Assembly: GCA_945868725.1 (NCBI GenBank)
Contig: CAMBMU010000023.1
Span: 1 to 32,594, forward strand
DNA: 32,594 nt
Direction: 5' to 3'
Source of the DNA: Spirosoma fluviale
GTDB lineage: Bacteria > Bacteroidota > Bacteroidia > Cytophagales > Cyclobacteriaceae
Below are positions 8,508-15,886 of this stretch, one piece after another (within the stretch, counting starts at the first letter, position 1; each line of letters begins with the position of its first letter). The notes under the pieces are model-generated. The model was not told the origin of the DNA. It worked only from the letters and a program-made list of their open reading frames with translations, and ran no database searches. The translations under genes and the position numbers were made by a program.

Positions 8508-9806
8508 TTATTCCAATGCAATCAAGAACTGTTTAAAAGACTCAAAACTAGCAGTTAGGGGTGTCGTCTTTTTTTCTCTCTCTTGAAAAATAGCCAATCG
8601 CTCTGGTAATTTTATTTTTTTACGAATCGCTTTTTCTACAACCTCTTGAAATTTACCAGGATGAGCGGTCATCAAAAATATCCCCTGATACTCGTTTTCA
8701 ATTTCTAGGAATTGTTTTAATCCCAGGTACCCAATAGCACCATGTGGATCCAGGGTGTAGCCCAGGCAATACACAGATTGCATGGCCTCAACGGTCTGTG
8801 CATCTGAAAAAAAATAGCCTTTAACCTGGTTTCGGAATTTTTCCGCATCTCCTTCAAATAAATCTACAAGCCGAGAAAAATTACTTGGATTTCCTACATC
8901 CATTGCATTGGAAAGTGTTGGAATGGAGGGTTTAGCTTCAAAAGAGGATCCAGTTAAAAACGTTGGAACAACTTTATTTTCGTTGGTAGCAGCAATAAAT
9001 TGTGTGATGGGTAAGCCCATCCGTTGTGCTAAAATTCCAGCTGCAAGGTTTCCAAAATTTCCACTTGGTACTGAAAAAACAATTTTTCCAGTTTTATTTG
9101 GTAATCGGGAATATGCATAAAAATAATAAAGGCACTGAGGAATCCACCGTGCAACATTGATTGAATTGGCAGAAGTCAAAACGAGTTTTTCATTTAGTTC
9201 TTTATCTAAAAACGCCTGCTTTACCAAAGCTTGGCAATCGTCGAAAACTCCTTCAACTTCCAGGCAAGTGATATTTTCCCCCAGTGTAGTAAATTGTTTC
9301 TCTTGAAGTAAGCTCACTTTGCCTTTTGGGTACAGGATAATTACTTCCACTCCTGCTACATTCAGAAAACCATTGGCTACTGCGCTACCTGTATCTCCTG
9401 AAGTAGCTACCAAAATGCGGGTTTTTTTAGCACTGGTACCCATAAGCATGCCCAATAACTTGGCGCAAAATCGAGCGCCAAAATCTTTGAATGCTAGGGT
9501 GGGACCATGAAATAACTCAAGACTAAATACGTTTTGCTCGACCTGGACAAGCGGGGCATCAAAAGTCAAGGTATGGTCCACTAATTCTTGAATTTGTTTA
9601 GCTGTTAAATCGCTGGAAAACAAAGCCCCAATAACTCGATAGCCTATTTCTCGAAAACTTAAATTCGATAGCTCTGCCATCCAGGATTCTGGAAAAGTAG
9701 GGATTTTTGAGGGCATAAATAGCCCGTTGTCTGGGGCTAGACCCTTTAGAACTGCCTCCAAGAGAGACACTTTTAGTTCGTGATTATTGGTGCTATAGTA
9801 CTGCAT
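8508..9806 (-). CDS. thrC: threonine synthase
   Basis: ThrC converts O-phosphohomoserine to threonine using pyridoxal phosphate. The 432-residue protein has the PLP-binding motif HGPTLAFKDF with Lys107, the SGDTGSAV phosphate-binding loop and the SGNFGN segment, all typical of the family. Length agrees with the bacterial (E. coli-like) form. It is the last gene of the thrA-thrB-thrC order, 8 bases after thrB. Base composition around it is somewhat more AT-rich than the glucan operon downstream. Confidence 0.96.
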   Translation of the reverse strand: MQYYSTNNHELKVSLLEAVLKGLAPDNGLFMPSKIPTFPESWMAELSNLSFREIGYRVIGALFSSDLTAKQIQELVDHTLTFDAPLVQVEQNVFSLELFHGPTLAFKDFGARFCAKLLGMLMGTSAKKTRILVATSGDTGSAVANGFLNVAGVEVIILYPKGKVSLLQEKQFTTLGENITCLEVEGVFDDCQALVKQAFLDKELNEKLVLTSANSINVARWIPQCLYYFYAYSRLPNKTGKIVFSVPSGNFGNLAAGILAQRMGLPITQFIAATNENKVVPTFLTGSSFEAKPSIPTLSNAMDVGNPSNFSRLVDLFEGDAEKFRNQVKGYFFSDAQTVEAMQSVYCLGYTLDPHGAIGYLGLKQFLEIENEYQGIFLMTAHPGKFQEVVEKAIRKKIKLPERLAIFQEREKKTTPLTASFESFKQFLIALE

Positions 9807-9814
9807 AAAATAAG

Positions 9815-10747
9815 CTAATCAAGGACGTATGCACCCTCCGTATTGATCGACGAATGGTAACCATCCACACCCAGTCCAAAAGAAGTATAAACTAAGCGAG
9901 CGGCTTCAAGTATTTGCTGAACCTGGTCTTTCCCTTTAGTGAGGACAAAAAGTGTTGGTCCAGAGCCAGAAATTCCCATCCCCAGTGCTCCTGAAGCTAA
10001 AACAGCTTCTTTGACTTGATAAAAAGCAGGAATTAAGGTTGCTCGATAAGGTTCTGCAATAACATCTTTTAAAGACCTGCCAATTAATTCAAAATCTTCT
10101 TGGAAAAGCCCAGCAATCAACCCAGCCACGTTCCCAGACTGAATTGTAGCCTGAGTTACAGTAATTCTATCCCGTATTACTGCTCTTGAATCTGCCGTAT
10201 TTAATTCAAAATGAGGGTGAAGCACGATACAATGCAAATCTTTTGGAACAGGTAATTTGATGATGTCTAAAGGCTGGTAGTCGCGAATGAGGACAAATCC
10301 ACCAAGTAAACTAGGAGCCACATTGTCAGCATGTCCCACCCCACAAGCAATTTTTTCTGCAGCCATGGCAAAGGGGAGTAATTGTTTTTTTTCAAATGGT
10401 TCCCCAAGAAGCCTGTTCGTAGCCATCAATGCTGCCACAGCACTAGCCGCACTTGAGCCCAATCCTGAACCCAAAGGGAGTCCCTTTTCCAAGTAAATTT
10501 CAAGTCCAATCGTCTGATTTAATTCAGTTAATAGGGATTGAATTGCTACAGCACAAGTATTTTTGGTTGGATCCAGGGGGAGTCTTCCATGGTCTCCTGT
10601 GATCGAAACCACCTGAAGGCCAGGTTCTTTTTTTTCTTTAACTTTTACGATATCCCCTAACGTATCGATAGCAAAACCGAGAATATCAAACCCACAGGAT
10701 ACATTCGCTACTGTGGCTGGAGCAAAGGCACGTACTTCCCCTTTCAT
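9815..10747 (-). CDS. thrB: homoserine kinase
   Basis: ThrB phosphorylates homoserine with ATP, giving the substrate of ThrC. This 310-residue GHMP-family kinase shows the ATP-binding loop PLGSGLGSSAAS (91-102), an N-terminal APATVANVSCGFD motif and a late GISGSGPT motif. Length is as expected. Its ATG overlaps the thrA stop (ATGA), so translation is probably coupled. Confidence 0.96.
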   Translation of the reverse strand: MKGEVRAFAPATVANVSCGFDILGFAIDTLGDIVKVKEKKEPGLQVVSITGDHGRLPLDPTKNTCAVAIQSLLTELNQTIGLEIYLEKGLPLGSGLGSSAASAVAALMATNRLLGEPFEKKQLLPFAMAAEKIACGVGHADNVAPSLLGGFVLIRDYQPLDIIKLPVPKDLHCIVLHPHFELNTADSRAVIRDRITVTQATIQSGNVAGLIAGLFQEDFELIGRSLKDVIAEPYRATLIPAFYQVKEAVLASGALGMGISGSGPTLFVLTKGKDQVQQILEAARLVYTSFGLGVDGYHSSINTEGAYVLD

Positions 10748-13194
10748 TCTCGGGTATAGTTACCAATTCGTATCACGTCTGCAAATACCCCAGCCGCAGT
10801 CACATCAGCCCCAGCTCCGGGTCCTCGGATGATCATGGGACGATCATTGTACCGGTCAGTAGTCATCAAAATCATGTTGTCACTCCCTTTTAAGGTAGAG
10901 AAAGGGTGTGATTCAGGTAGCGATTTTAGACCCACGGTGGCCTTGCCTCCTTCAAGGGTGGCCATAAAGCGCAATCTTTCCCCTTTGGTAATTGATTCAT
11001 CGAGAAGGGTAGAAAAATAGGGGTCATGTTTTTTTAATTTTTCGAAAAAATCAACCACCGATTTGGTGTCCATACAGTCCGCAGGAACCATGCTTTGAAT
11101 AGTAATGTCTTCAAATTCAAGTTCTTGCTCAGCCTCCCTGCCTAGAATAAGTATTTTTCTTGCTACATCCATTCCACTCAGGTCATCTCGAGGGTCGGGT
11201 TCTGTAAACCCTTTCTCTTTAGCTACTCGGACGACTTCCGAAAAAGGAGCGCCATTTTCTAAGGTGGAGAATATAAAGTTCATTGAACCGCTTAGTACTG
11301 CCTCGATTCGTATTACTTTATCTCCTGAGAGCATCAAATCTTGTAAGGTGTTAATCACTGGGAGACCAGCTGCTACGTTGGTTTCATAGAGGAATTTTAC
11401 TCCTCGACGCTTGGCGATTCGTTTTAGCATTCGGTAATTTTCCAGGGAGGAAGAATTGGCTTTTTTATTGGGAGTAACAATCCCTACTTTAGCCTCTAAA
11501 ATGCGTGCATATCGATCAGCCACGTCTTGACTGGCTGTACAATCAACAAAAACTGAATTTGAAAAATTCATTTCCTCCATTTTGGCGATGAAGGTATCCA
11601 AATCCATTGGCTGGTCTTTTTCATTCAACACGTACTCCTGGTTTAAATTAAACCCATCTTCATGGAATGCCATGAAGCGGCTATTTGCTAATCCATGAAT
11701 TTGAATATCTAGCTCGTTTTCATGAACCAATTTATGCTGTTGATGTGCGATCATTTTCATCAAGGCGGTACCAATTAGTCCAGTTCCTACTAAAAACACG
11801 TGAAGAACCTTGGTTTCAGAAAGAAAAAAGGCTTCGTGTAAAGCATTCAAAGCTTTTTGTAGGTCTGCCTGTGGGATGACAGCAGATATGTTTAATTCTG
11901 AACTTCCTTGTGCAATAGCCACCACATTGATATTGTTTTGTCCTAATGCACGAAATAATCGACCTGAAGTACCTGGATTTTGCCTCATATTTTCGCCAAC
12001 TACAGCAAGTGTAGCCAAACCATGGAGCAGCGAAACATCCTCCATCTCACCAGATTTTATTTCGTAGGTAAACTCTTTTTCTAAGGTTTTTTTGGCTAAA
12101 GAGGTTTCTTCCGTTTTAATTGCCAAACAAATACTTTGTTCGGAGGAGGCTTGTGAAATAAGGATAATTTTTATTTTGGATTCAGCAAGTGCCTTGAACA
12201 CTCGACTCAATGCTACCCCTTCTTCCAGCAAGCCCGTTCCTTGAACGGTTACCAAGGAGATTTCTGACATGGAACTTATTCCTTTAATCAGACCACCTTG
12301 ATTTGGTTCTCCATTGATTATCGTGCCTTTATTCTCTGGTTCAAAGGTGTTTTTGATGTAAATTGGAATATTTTTTTTCATGACCGGCTGCATGGTCGCC
12401 GGGAAAATCACTTTAGCACCAAAGTGTGAAAGTTCCATCGCCTCATTGTAGCTAAGGTGCGGAATTGTAATTGCGGTGTAGACCAAATTTGGATCAGAGG
12501 TCAAAACCCCAGAGACATCTGTCCAAATTTCTACTGCTGTAGCATCCAATGCGCTAGCAAAAATGGAAGCGGTATAATCAGAACCAGACCGCCCTAAAGT
12601 GGTCGTCTCGCCATTTTCAGTGGATGCAATAAATCCAGTAATGATTTTTGTGCCTTTATGTTGGGCAAAAAAGTTTTTGATGAGCTCAGTGGTTTTTTGA
12701 TGATCCACGCGTGCTTGACCAAAACGGTTGTTGGTGCGAATGAGGTCACGAGCATCTACAAATGTAGTTGGTAGGCCTTTTCCAGAAAGGGCTTCAGCCA
12801 AGATGAAGGTGGACAAGCGCTCCCCAAAGCTAGCCACGTAATCTAGGGGTTTGGCTGAATTTTCTTTGATTAGAAAAATTCCATGAAAAAGGTCCTCCAG
12901 TTCTTTGAATCTAACCTCCACAAAGGTCATTACCCGAGCTTGGTGTTGAACTGCAATGAGTTGCTGTACCATCTTCAAGTGTCTTTCTGCTAGTGCATTC
13001 AATTCTTTTCGATAGGCGAGGTTGCCAGCACCTGCTAGTTTAGCAGTAGAAAGTAAACTTTCTGTCACACCACCAAATGCAGAAAATACTACTGCTAATT
13101 CCTGATGAAGTAATTGCTCTTGAAGGATGGTGAATACTTGGTAGATATTTTCTGGGGTCGCGATGGACGTGCCGCCAAACTTGATGATTTTCAT
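10744..13194 (-). CDS. thrA: bifunctional aspartate kinase/homoserine dehydrogenase
   Basis: This 816-residue fusion catalyses the first and third steps of the aspartate pathway. The N-terminal aspartokinase begins with KFGGTS (5-10) and includes SFGERLS near 122 and the GRSGSDYTA loop near 201. Two ACT-type regulatory segments follow (about 313-390 and 395-455). The homoserine dehydrogenase starts near 462 with the NAD(P)-binding GTGLIG (470-475) and contains NKKAN and the SGSMNFI stretch. The architecture equals E. coli ThrA (about 820 residues), where the ACT region mediates threonine inhibition; the same is expected here. It is the first gene of the thr operon, behind a long upstream region. 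Confidence 0.96.
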   Translation of the reverse strand: MKIIKFGGTSIATPENIYQVFTILQEQLLHQELAVVFSAFGGVTESLLSTAKLAGAGNLAYRKELNALAERHLKMVQQLIAVQHQARVMTFVEVRFKELEDLFHGIFLIKENSAKPLDYVASFGERLSTFILAEALSGKGLPTTFVDARDLIRTNNRFGQARVDHQKTTELIKNFFAQHKGTKIITGFIASTENGETTTLGRSGSDYTASIFASALDATAVEIWTDVSGVLTSDPNLVYTAITIPHLSYNEAMELSHFGAKVIFPATMQPVMKKNIPIYIKNTFEPENKGTIINGEPNQGGLIKGISSMSEISLVTVQGTGLLEEGVALSRVFKALAESKIKIILISQASSEQSICLAIKTEETSLAKKTLEKEFTYEIKSGEMEDVSLLHGLATLAVVGENMRQNPGTSGRLFRALGQNNINVVAIAQGSSELNISAVIPQADLQKALNALHEAFFLSETKVLHVFLVGTGLIGTALMKMIAHQQHKLVHENELDIQIHGLANSRFMAFHEDGFNLNQEYVLNEKDQPMDLDTFIAKMEEMNFSNSVFVDCTASQDVADRYARILEAKVGIVTPNKKANSSSLENYRMLKRIAKRRGVKFLYETNVAAGLPVINTLQDLMLSGDKVIRIEAVLSGSMNFIFSTLENGAPFSEVVRVAKEKGFTEPDPRDDLSGMDVARKILILGREAEQELEFEDITIQSMVPADCMDTKSVVDFFEKLKKHDPYFSTLLDESITKGERLRFMATLEGGKATVGLKSLPESHPFSTLKGSDNMILMTTDRYNDRPMIIRGPGAGADVTAAGVFADVIRIGNYTRE

Positions 13195-13274
13195 GGAATT
13201 AATTAGGTTGCTGAGAACTTTAATTCAGGCCTAGGAGTGGCCAATAGGGGCGAGTACTTACTGTTAGAGATGGG

Positions 13275-13313
13275 TTACCCCGTAATGGTCGGAAACGTGC
13301 AAGCAAAAGGCAT
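13275..13313 (-). CDS. candidate thr operon leader peptide (12 aa)
   Basis: ATG to TAA encodes MPFACTFPTITG, with three Thr and one Ile in the last seven residues, 80 bases before the thrA start. Thr/Ile-rich leader peptides control thr operons in enterobacteria by attenuation. Here the Thr content is modest and no classical terminator follows, so this is only a candidate. No strong ribosome-binding site is visible. Confidence 0.25.
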   Translation of the reverse strand: MPFACTFPTITG

Positions 13314-13407
13314 TCGAAAAAAGATAGAACTAATACCTTGGATTAGGTAAGTGATTTTAAAAAAAGAAAAATTGGTTGCTAGTGCCATAGCCTGATAGTT
13401 GACTTAG

Positions 13408-13439
13408 CAATCTTAACTTTAAAAAATGGTTTAGCCAAA
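13408..13439 (-). promoter_or_regulatory. candidate thrA promoter
   Basis: On the minus strand TTTG (13439-13436), a 20-base spacer and TAAGATTG (13415-13408) give a near match to the Bacteroidetes promoter TTTG-N19-TAnnTTTG with one mismatch in the -7 box. It predicts a leader of about 210 bases before thrA. Confidence 0.4.
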
Positions 13440-13550
13440 CTGTTGAAAAAATAAGTTGATTTTTTTTACGTTTTTTTCATAAAAAAAACCAAAAATTTAT
13501 TTTAATCGCAATAATAAGCCTTTTCAGTTTGTTACTAGGCAATCCACTAG

Positions 13551-13730
13551 TTAGGAGCGAATGGCTTCCTTTTGCAGTTCCTCGCAGGTTTTGATGGACT
13601 CTTCAAACTTGCTGAGGTAATTTTTAATCTGCAGGATATTTACCGGTTTCACAACCGGAAATTTCGGAGATGATTTAAACAGCGTAAACATAAATGTTGG
13701 TTTAGTTATTGTTTTCTTGACAAATGCCAT
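13551..13730 (-). CDS. small hypothetical protein
   Basis: A possible 59-residue basic protein downstream of tRNA-His. The C-terminal half (KFPVVKPVNILQIKNYLSK and on) looks protein-like, with a predicted amphipathic helix rich in K/E, while the N-terminus is less convincing; an internal ATG would give 46 residues. The reading frame continues upstream through the tRNA and terminator, which cannot be coding. I do not recognise the family. No convincing promoter was found between the tRNA terminator and the ATG. Confidence 0.35.
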   Translation of the reverse strand: MAFVKKTITKPTFMFTLFKSSPKFPVVKPVNILQIKNYLSKFEESIKTCEELQKEAIRS

Positions 13731-13751
13731 GCCAAAAGAAAACGAATCTAT

Positions 13752-13779
13752 AAAAAAACCCCTCAAAGGAGGGGTTTTT
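13752..13779 (-). terminator. intrinsic terminator of tRNA-His
   Basis: CCCCTC (13759-13764), loop of 4, GAGGGG (13769-13774), flanked by A7 on the left and T5 on the right. Read on the minus strand the hairpin lies 1-2 bases after the tRNA end and is followed by seven T residues. Confidence 0.85.
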
Positions 13780-13780
13780 G

Positions 13781-13855
13781 GGTGAAAGACCGGGCTCGAA
13801 CCGGCGACCTCTGGATCCACAAACCAGCGCTCTAACCAACTGAGCTACAATCACC
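13781..13855 (-). tRNA. tRNA-His (GTG)
   Basis: A cloverleaf is readable on the minus strand: extra 5' G (13855) as in all tRNA-His, D-arm GCTC/GAGC, anticodon loop TTGTGGA giving GTG, variable loop AGGTC, T-arm GCCGG-TTCGAGC-CCGGT, and discriminator C. CCA is not encoded. Unusually, position pairs 5-68 and 6-67 in the acceptor stem and 31-39 in the anticodon stem are all T opposite T. The gene has a good promoter upstream and a terminator directly downstream. Confidence 0.92.
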
Positions 13856-13895
13856 GTGTGGGGTACCAACTCACATGTTCCTTTGAATTGGTTTG

Positions 13896-13926
13896 CAAAA
13901 GTAAGGACTGTCTTTCTTTGGAGCAA
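13896..13926 (-). promoter_or_regulatory. tRNA-His promoter
   Basis: TTG (13926-13924), a 20-base spacer and TACTTTTG (13903-13896) match the Bacteroidetes vegetative promoter exactly in the -7 box. The tRNA begins about 40 bases downstream. Confidence 0.6.
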
Positions 13927-14357
13927 GACCGAGGCTATTTATTTGTTTGAAAAATACACATGGGCCTAATTTATAAGGCTAGTAATTTTAATCTGATTAT
14001 TCTCTTTTTTACTGGCAACTAAAGAAAGTAAGATTTGGAGTTCAATTAAGTGAGCTGTTGACCATGGTATGTCCACAGCTAACGGTCGACAGACCACAGC
14101 CGATTGTATTCTATTACTAAAAAACGTTTTTATTTGGGATACTAAACCCAGTCATAAACGACTCGGCTGTCAACAGTGGACCGTGGACCGTTGTCAATTA
14201 TCCGCATGGTTAAGAGGCATGTTGAGCCAAGGCATGATTGCGGATAATCCTAATTTTTAATCTGCTTCTAGCGGGTTCAACTCATTTCTGCCTGGAAGGG
14301 CAGCGAAGCGCGGCGGACTGTCCCGCCTTTTCCCGAAGTATTCCGCGCGTGATTGCC
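13927..14357. other. gene-poor region between tRNA-His and the helicase
   Basis: No credible gene is present; the only open frame (14069-14260) runs through repeat-like sequence. The stretch contains copy B of the dispersed repeat and a GC-rich segment around 14290-14350, with a short hairpin GGCGG-ACTGTC-CCGCC near 14312-14328. The composition differs from the AT-rich flanks. Confidence 0.5.
14030..14195. repeat. dispersed intergenic repeat, copy B, with inverted arms
   Basis: The first 31 bases match copy A at 8328. They are followed by words such as GGTCGACAGACCACAG and GTGGACCGTGGACCG. Arms at 14083-14103 and 14163-14183 are inverted repeats of each other: ACAGCCGA/TCGGCTGT is perfect over 8 bp and the match continues imperfectly over 13 more. 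This could fold as a hairpin with a loop of about 60 bases. Confidence 0.5.
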
Positions 14358-14365
14358 TATATTTG
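14358..14365 (+). promoter_or_regulatory. -7 element of the helicase promoter
   Basis: TATATTTG is an exact TAnnTTTG match, giving a leader of about 45 bases before the ATG at 14418. No clear -33 TTG was found. Confidence 0.4.
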
Positions 14366-14417
14366 TGTTTCTGAACCAATTTAGGTTCCTATTTTCTCAC
14401 TATTCCCTCGCTAACTA

Positions 14418-15788
14418 ATGAGCAACGAACCGCTAGGATTTGATGCCTTCAAGCTAAACAAACAATTGCTCGATGCTGTAACCGAATCTGGTTTTACCGT
14501 TCCTACTCCAATCCAAGAACAAACTATTCCACTTGCACTTGCGGGGCATGATGTGTTGGGGATAGCACAGACGGGTACAGGAAAAACTGCTGCCTACCTA
14601 TTGCCCTTGCTCATGAAAATAAAGTATGCACAGGGTATGCACCCAAGGGGGCTGGTGTTGGCACCTACGCGGGAACTGGTTATGCAAATTGAAGAAGTAG
14701 CCCAGCACTTGGCGAAATATACAGGTCTTCGAATCGCTAGTCTTTATGGGGGCCTTGGTCCCAAAACGCAAATTGAGCGCGTAGAAGCAGGAGTGGACCT
14801 CCTAATCTCCACGCCAGGAAGGTTTATGGACCTCTATAGAAAAGGTGCCATTTACACCAAGGACCTAAAAACGATGGTCTTGGATGAGGCAGATAAAATG
14901 ATGGACATGGGATTTATGCCTCAGATCCGAGCAATTCTTGAGGTGATTCCATCCAAGCGCCAAAACCTCCTCTTCTCCGCTACCTTTTCCGGAAGAATAG
15001 ACCATTTGGCAGCTGAGTTTTTAGAGTTTCCGGAGCGTGTAGAAGTAGCTCCTTCTGCCACTACGGCAGAGACGATCGCTCAAGTCAGGTACAGCGTCCC
15101 CAATGTTAAAACCAAGATCAACCTGCTTGCCCATTTGCTCGAGAATGAAGAAATCAACCGAGCCATGATTTTTACGCGAAGCAGAAAAAATGCGGAGTCG
15201 GTCTTTTCATTTTTGGAGCGCAAGCATTTTGGAGAGATTCGCGTCATCCATGCGAATAAAGGGCAAAATACGCGGATCAACTCCATGGAAGATTTTAAGG
15301 CAGGGGATGTGCGAATCTTGGTGGCTACGGATGTAGCCTCTCGAGGATTGGACGTCACCTTGGTTTCGCATGTAATTAATTTTGATGTCCCTTTGATCTA
15401 TGAAGATTATGTGCATCGCATCGGTCGAACTGGCAGAGCTGAGAATGAAGGAAAGGCAATTACGTTTATCAATCCGGCAGAATCTTACCATTTTGAAAAA
15501 ATTGAAGGGCTTATTCGAATGAAGGTAGACGAGTTGCCTATTCCAGATGTAGTGGAGGTGCCAGCTACTCCTTTTGAAGAAAAGCAAGGCTACGAAAGGG
15601 AGTTGGACCGGCTTAAGCAACGGGACAACCCCGACTACAAAGGAGCTTTCCATGAAAAGAAGGAGCGCCCCAAAGAGAATATTGGCAAGGGTGCAAAAGT
15701 AAAGGCCAAGAAGAAGCAAAAAAAGCCAAATCGAAACCAGCTAAAAACGAAAAACCAAAAAAATAAAGGAAAGCACGGGGAGGGGTAA
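14418..15788 (+). CDS. DEAD-box ATP-dependent RNA helicase (RhlE-like)
   Basis: A 456-residue DEAD-box helicase that should unwind RNA duplexes in ribosome assembly or RNA decay. The motifs appear in order: Q motif FTVPTPIQEQ (26-35), Walker A AQTGTGKT (50-57), APTREL (82-87), STPGR, DEAD (156-159), SAT, and HRIGRTGRA. After about residue 410 the chain becomes a lysine-rich, low-complexity tail typical of RNA-binding C-terminal extensions in this family. The closest general type is RhlE, but several paralogues usually exist in Bacteroidetes. It stands alone, transcribed towards the M28 peptidase gene. Confidence 0.93.
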   Translation: MSNEPLGFDAFKLNKQLLDAVTESGFTVPTPIQEQTIPLALAGHDVLGIAQTGTGKTAAYLLPLLMKIKYAQGMHPRGLVLAPTRELVMQIEEVAQHLAKYTGLRIASLYGGLGPKTQIERVEAGVDLLISTPGRFMDLYRKGAIYTKDLKTMVLDEADKMMDMGFMPQIRAILEVIPSKRQNLLFSATFSGRIDHLAAEFLEFPERVEVAPSATTAETIAQVRYSVPNVKTKINLLAHLLENEEINRAMIFTRSRKNAESVFSFLERKHFGEIRVIHANKGQNTRINSMEDFKAGDVRILVATDVASRGLDVTLVSHVINFDVPLIYEDYVHRIGRTGRAENEGKAITFINPAESYHFEKIEGLIRMKVDELPIPDVVEVPATPFEEKQGYERELDRLKQRDNPDYKGAFHEKKERPKENIGKGAKVKAKKKQKKPNRNQLKTKNQKNKGKHGEG

Positions 15789-15852
15789 TTCCTTATGCCG
15801 ATGGGTTGCTTTCAATAAGCATGCGAAGCAACACCTTTGTTGATCAAAGTAG

Positions 15853-15882
15853 GAAAAAAAGAAGGGGCCAATTGGCCCCTTC
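15853..15882 (-). terminator. intrinsic terminator of the M28 peptidase gene
   Basis: A 9-bp perfect stem GAAGGGGCC/GGCCCCTTC with loop AATT lies directly after the peptidase stop. On the minus strand it is followed by seven T residues. Confidence 0.85.
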
Positions 15883-15886
15883 TCTG

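Larger units (their letters stand above)
13195..13550. other. thrA upstream region
   Basis: 356 bases without an established gene. Read on the minus strand it holds a candidate promoter (13408-13439), a tiny ORF with Thr codons (13275-13313) and several short GC-rich self-complementary words (GGGTTACCC and TAGGCC...GGCCA). No hairpin followed by a clear T-run is seen between the tiny ORF and thrA. The part near 13441-13500 is made of A/T runs. Confidence 0.5.

Noticed and set aside
13195..13400. Riboswitch in the thrA leader
   Set aside because: I could not match the sequence to any riboswitch core; only short self-complementary words are present.
13702..13926. Minus-strand frame through the tRNA-His locus
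   Set aside because: It covers the tRNA promoter, tRNA and terminator, so it is non-coding.
14069..14260. 63-codon frame in the helicase upstream region
   Set aside because: It lies within repeat-like sequence, and its residues reflect the GTCGAC/GGACCGT words.
15207..15719. 170-codon minus-strand frame inside the helicase gene
   Set aside because: A shadow of a gene with complete DEAD-box motifs on the other strand.
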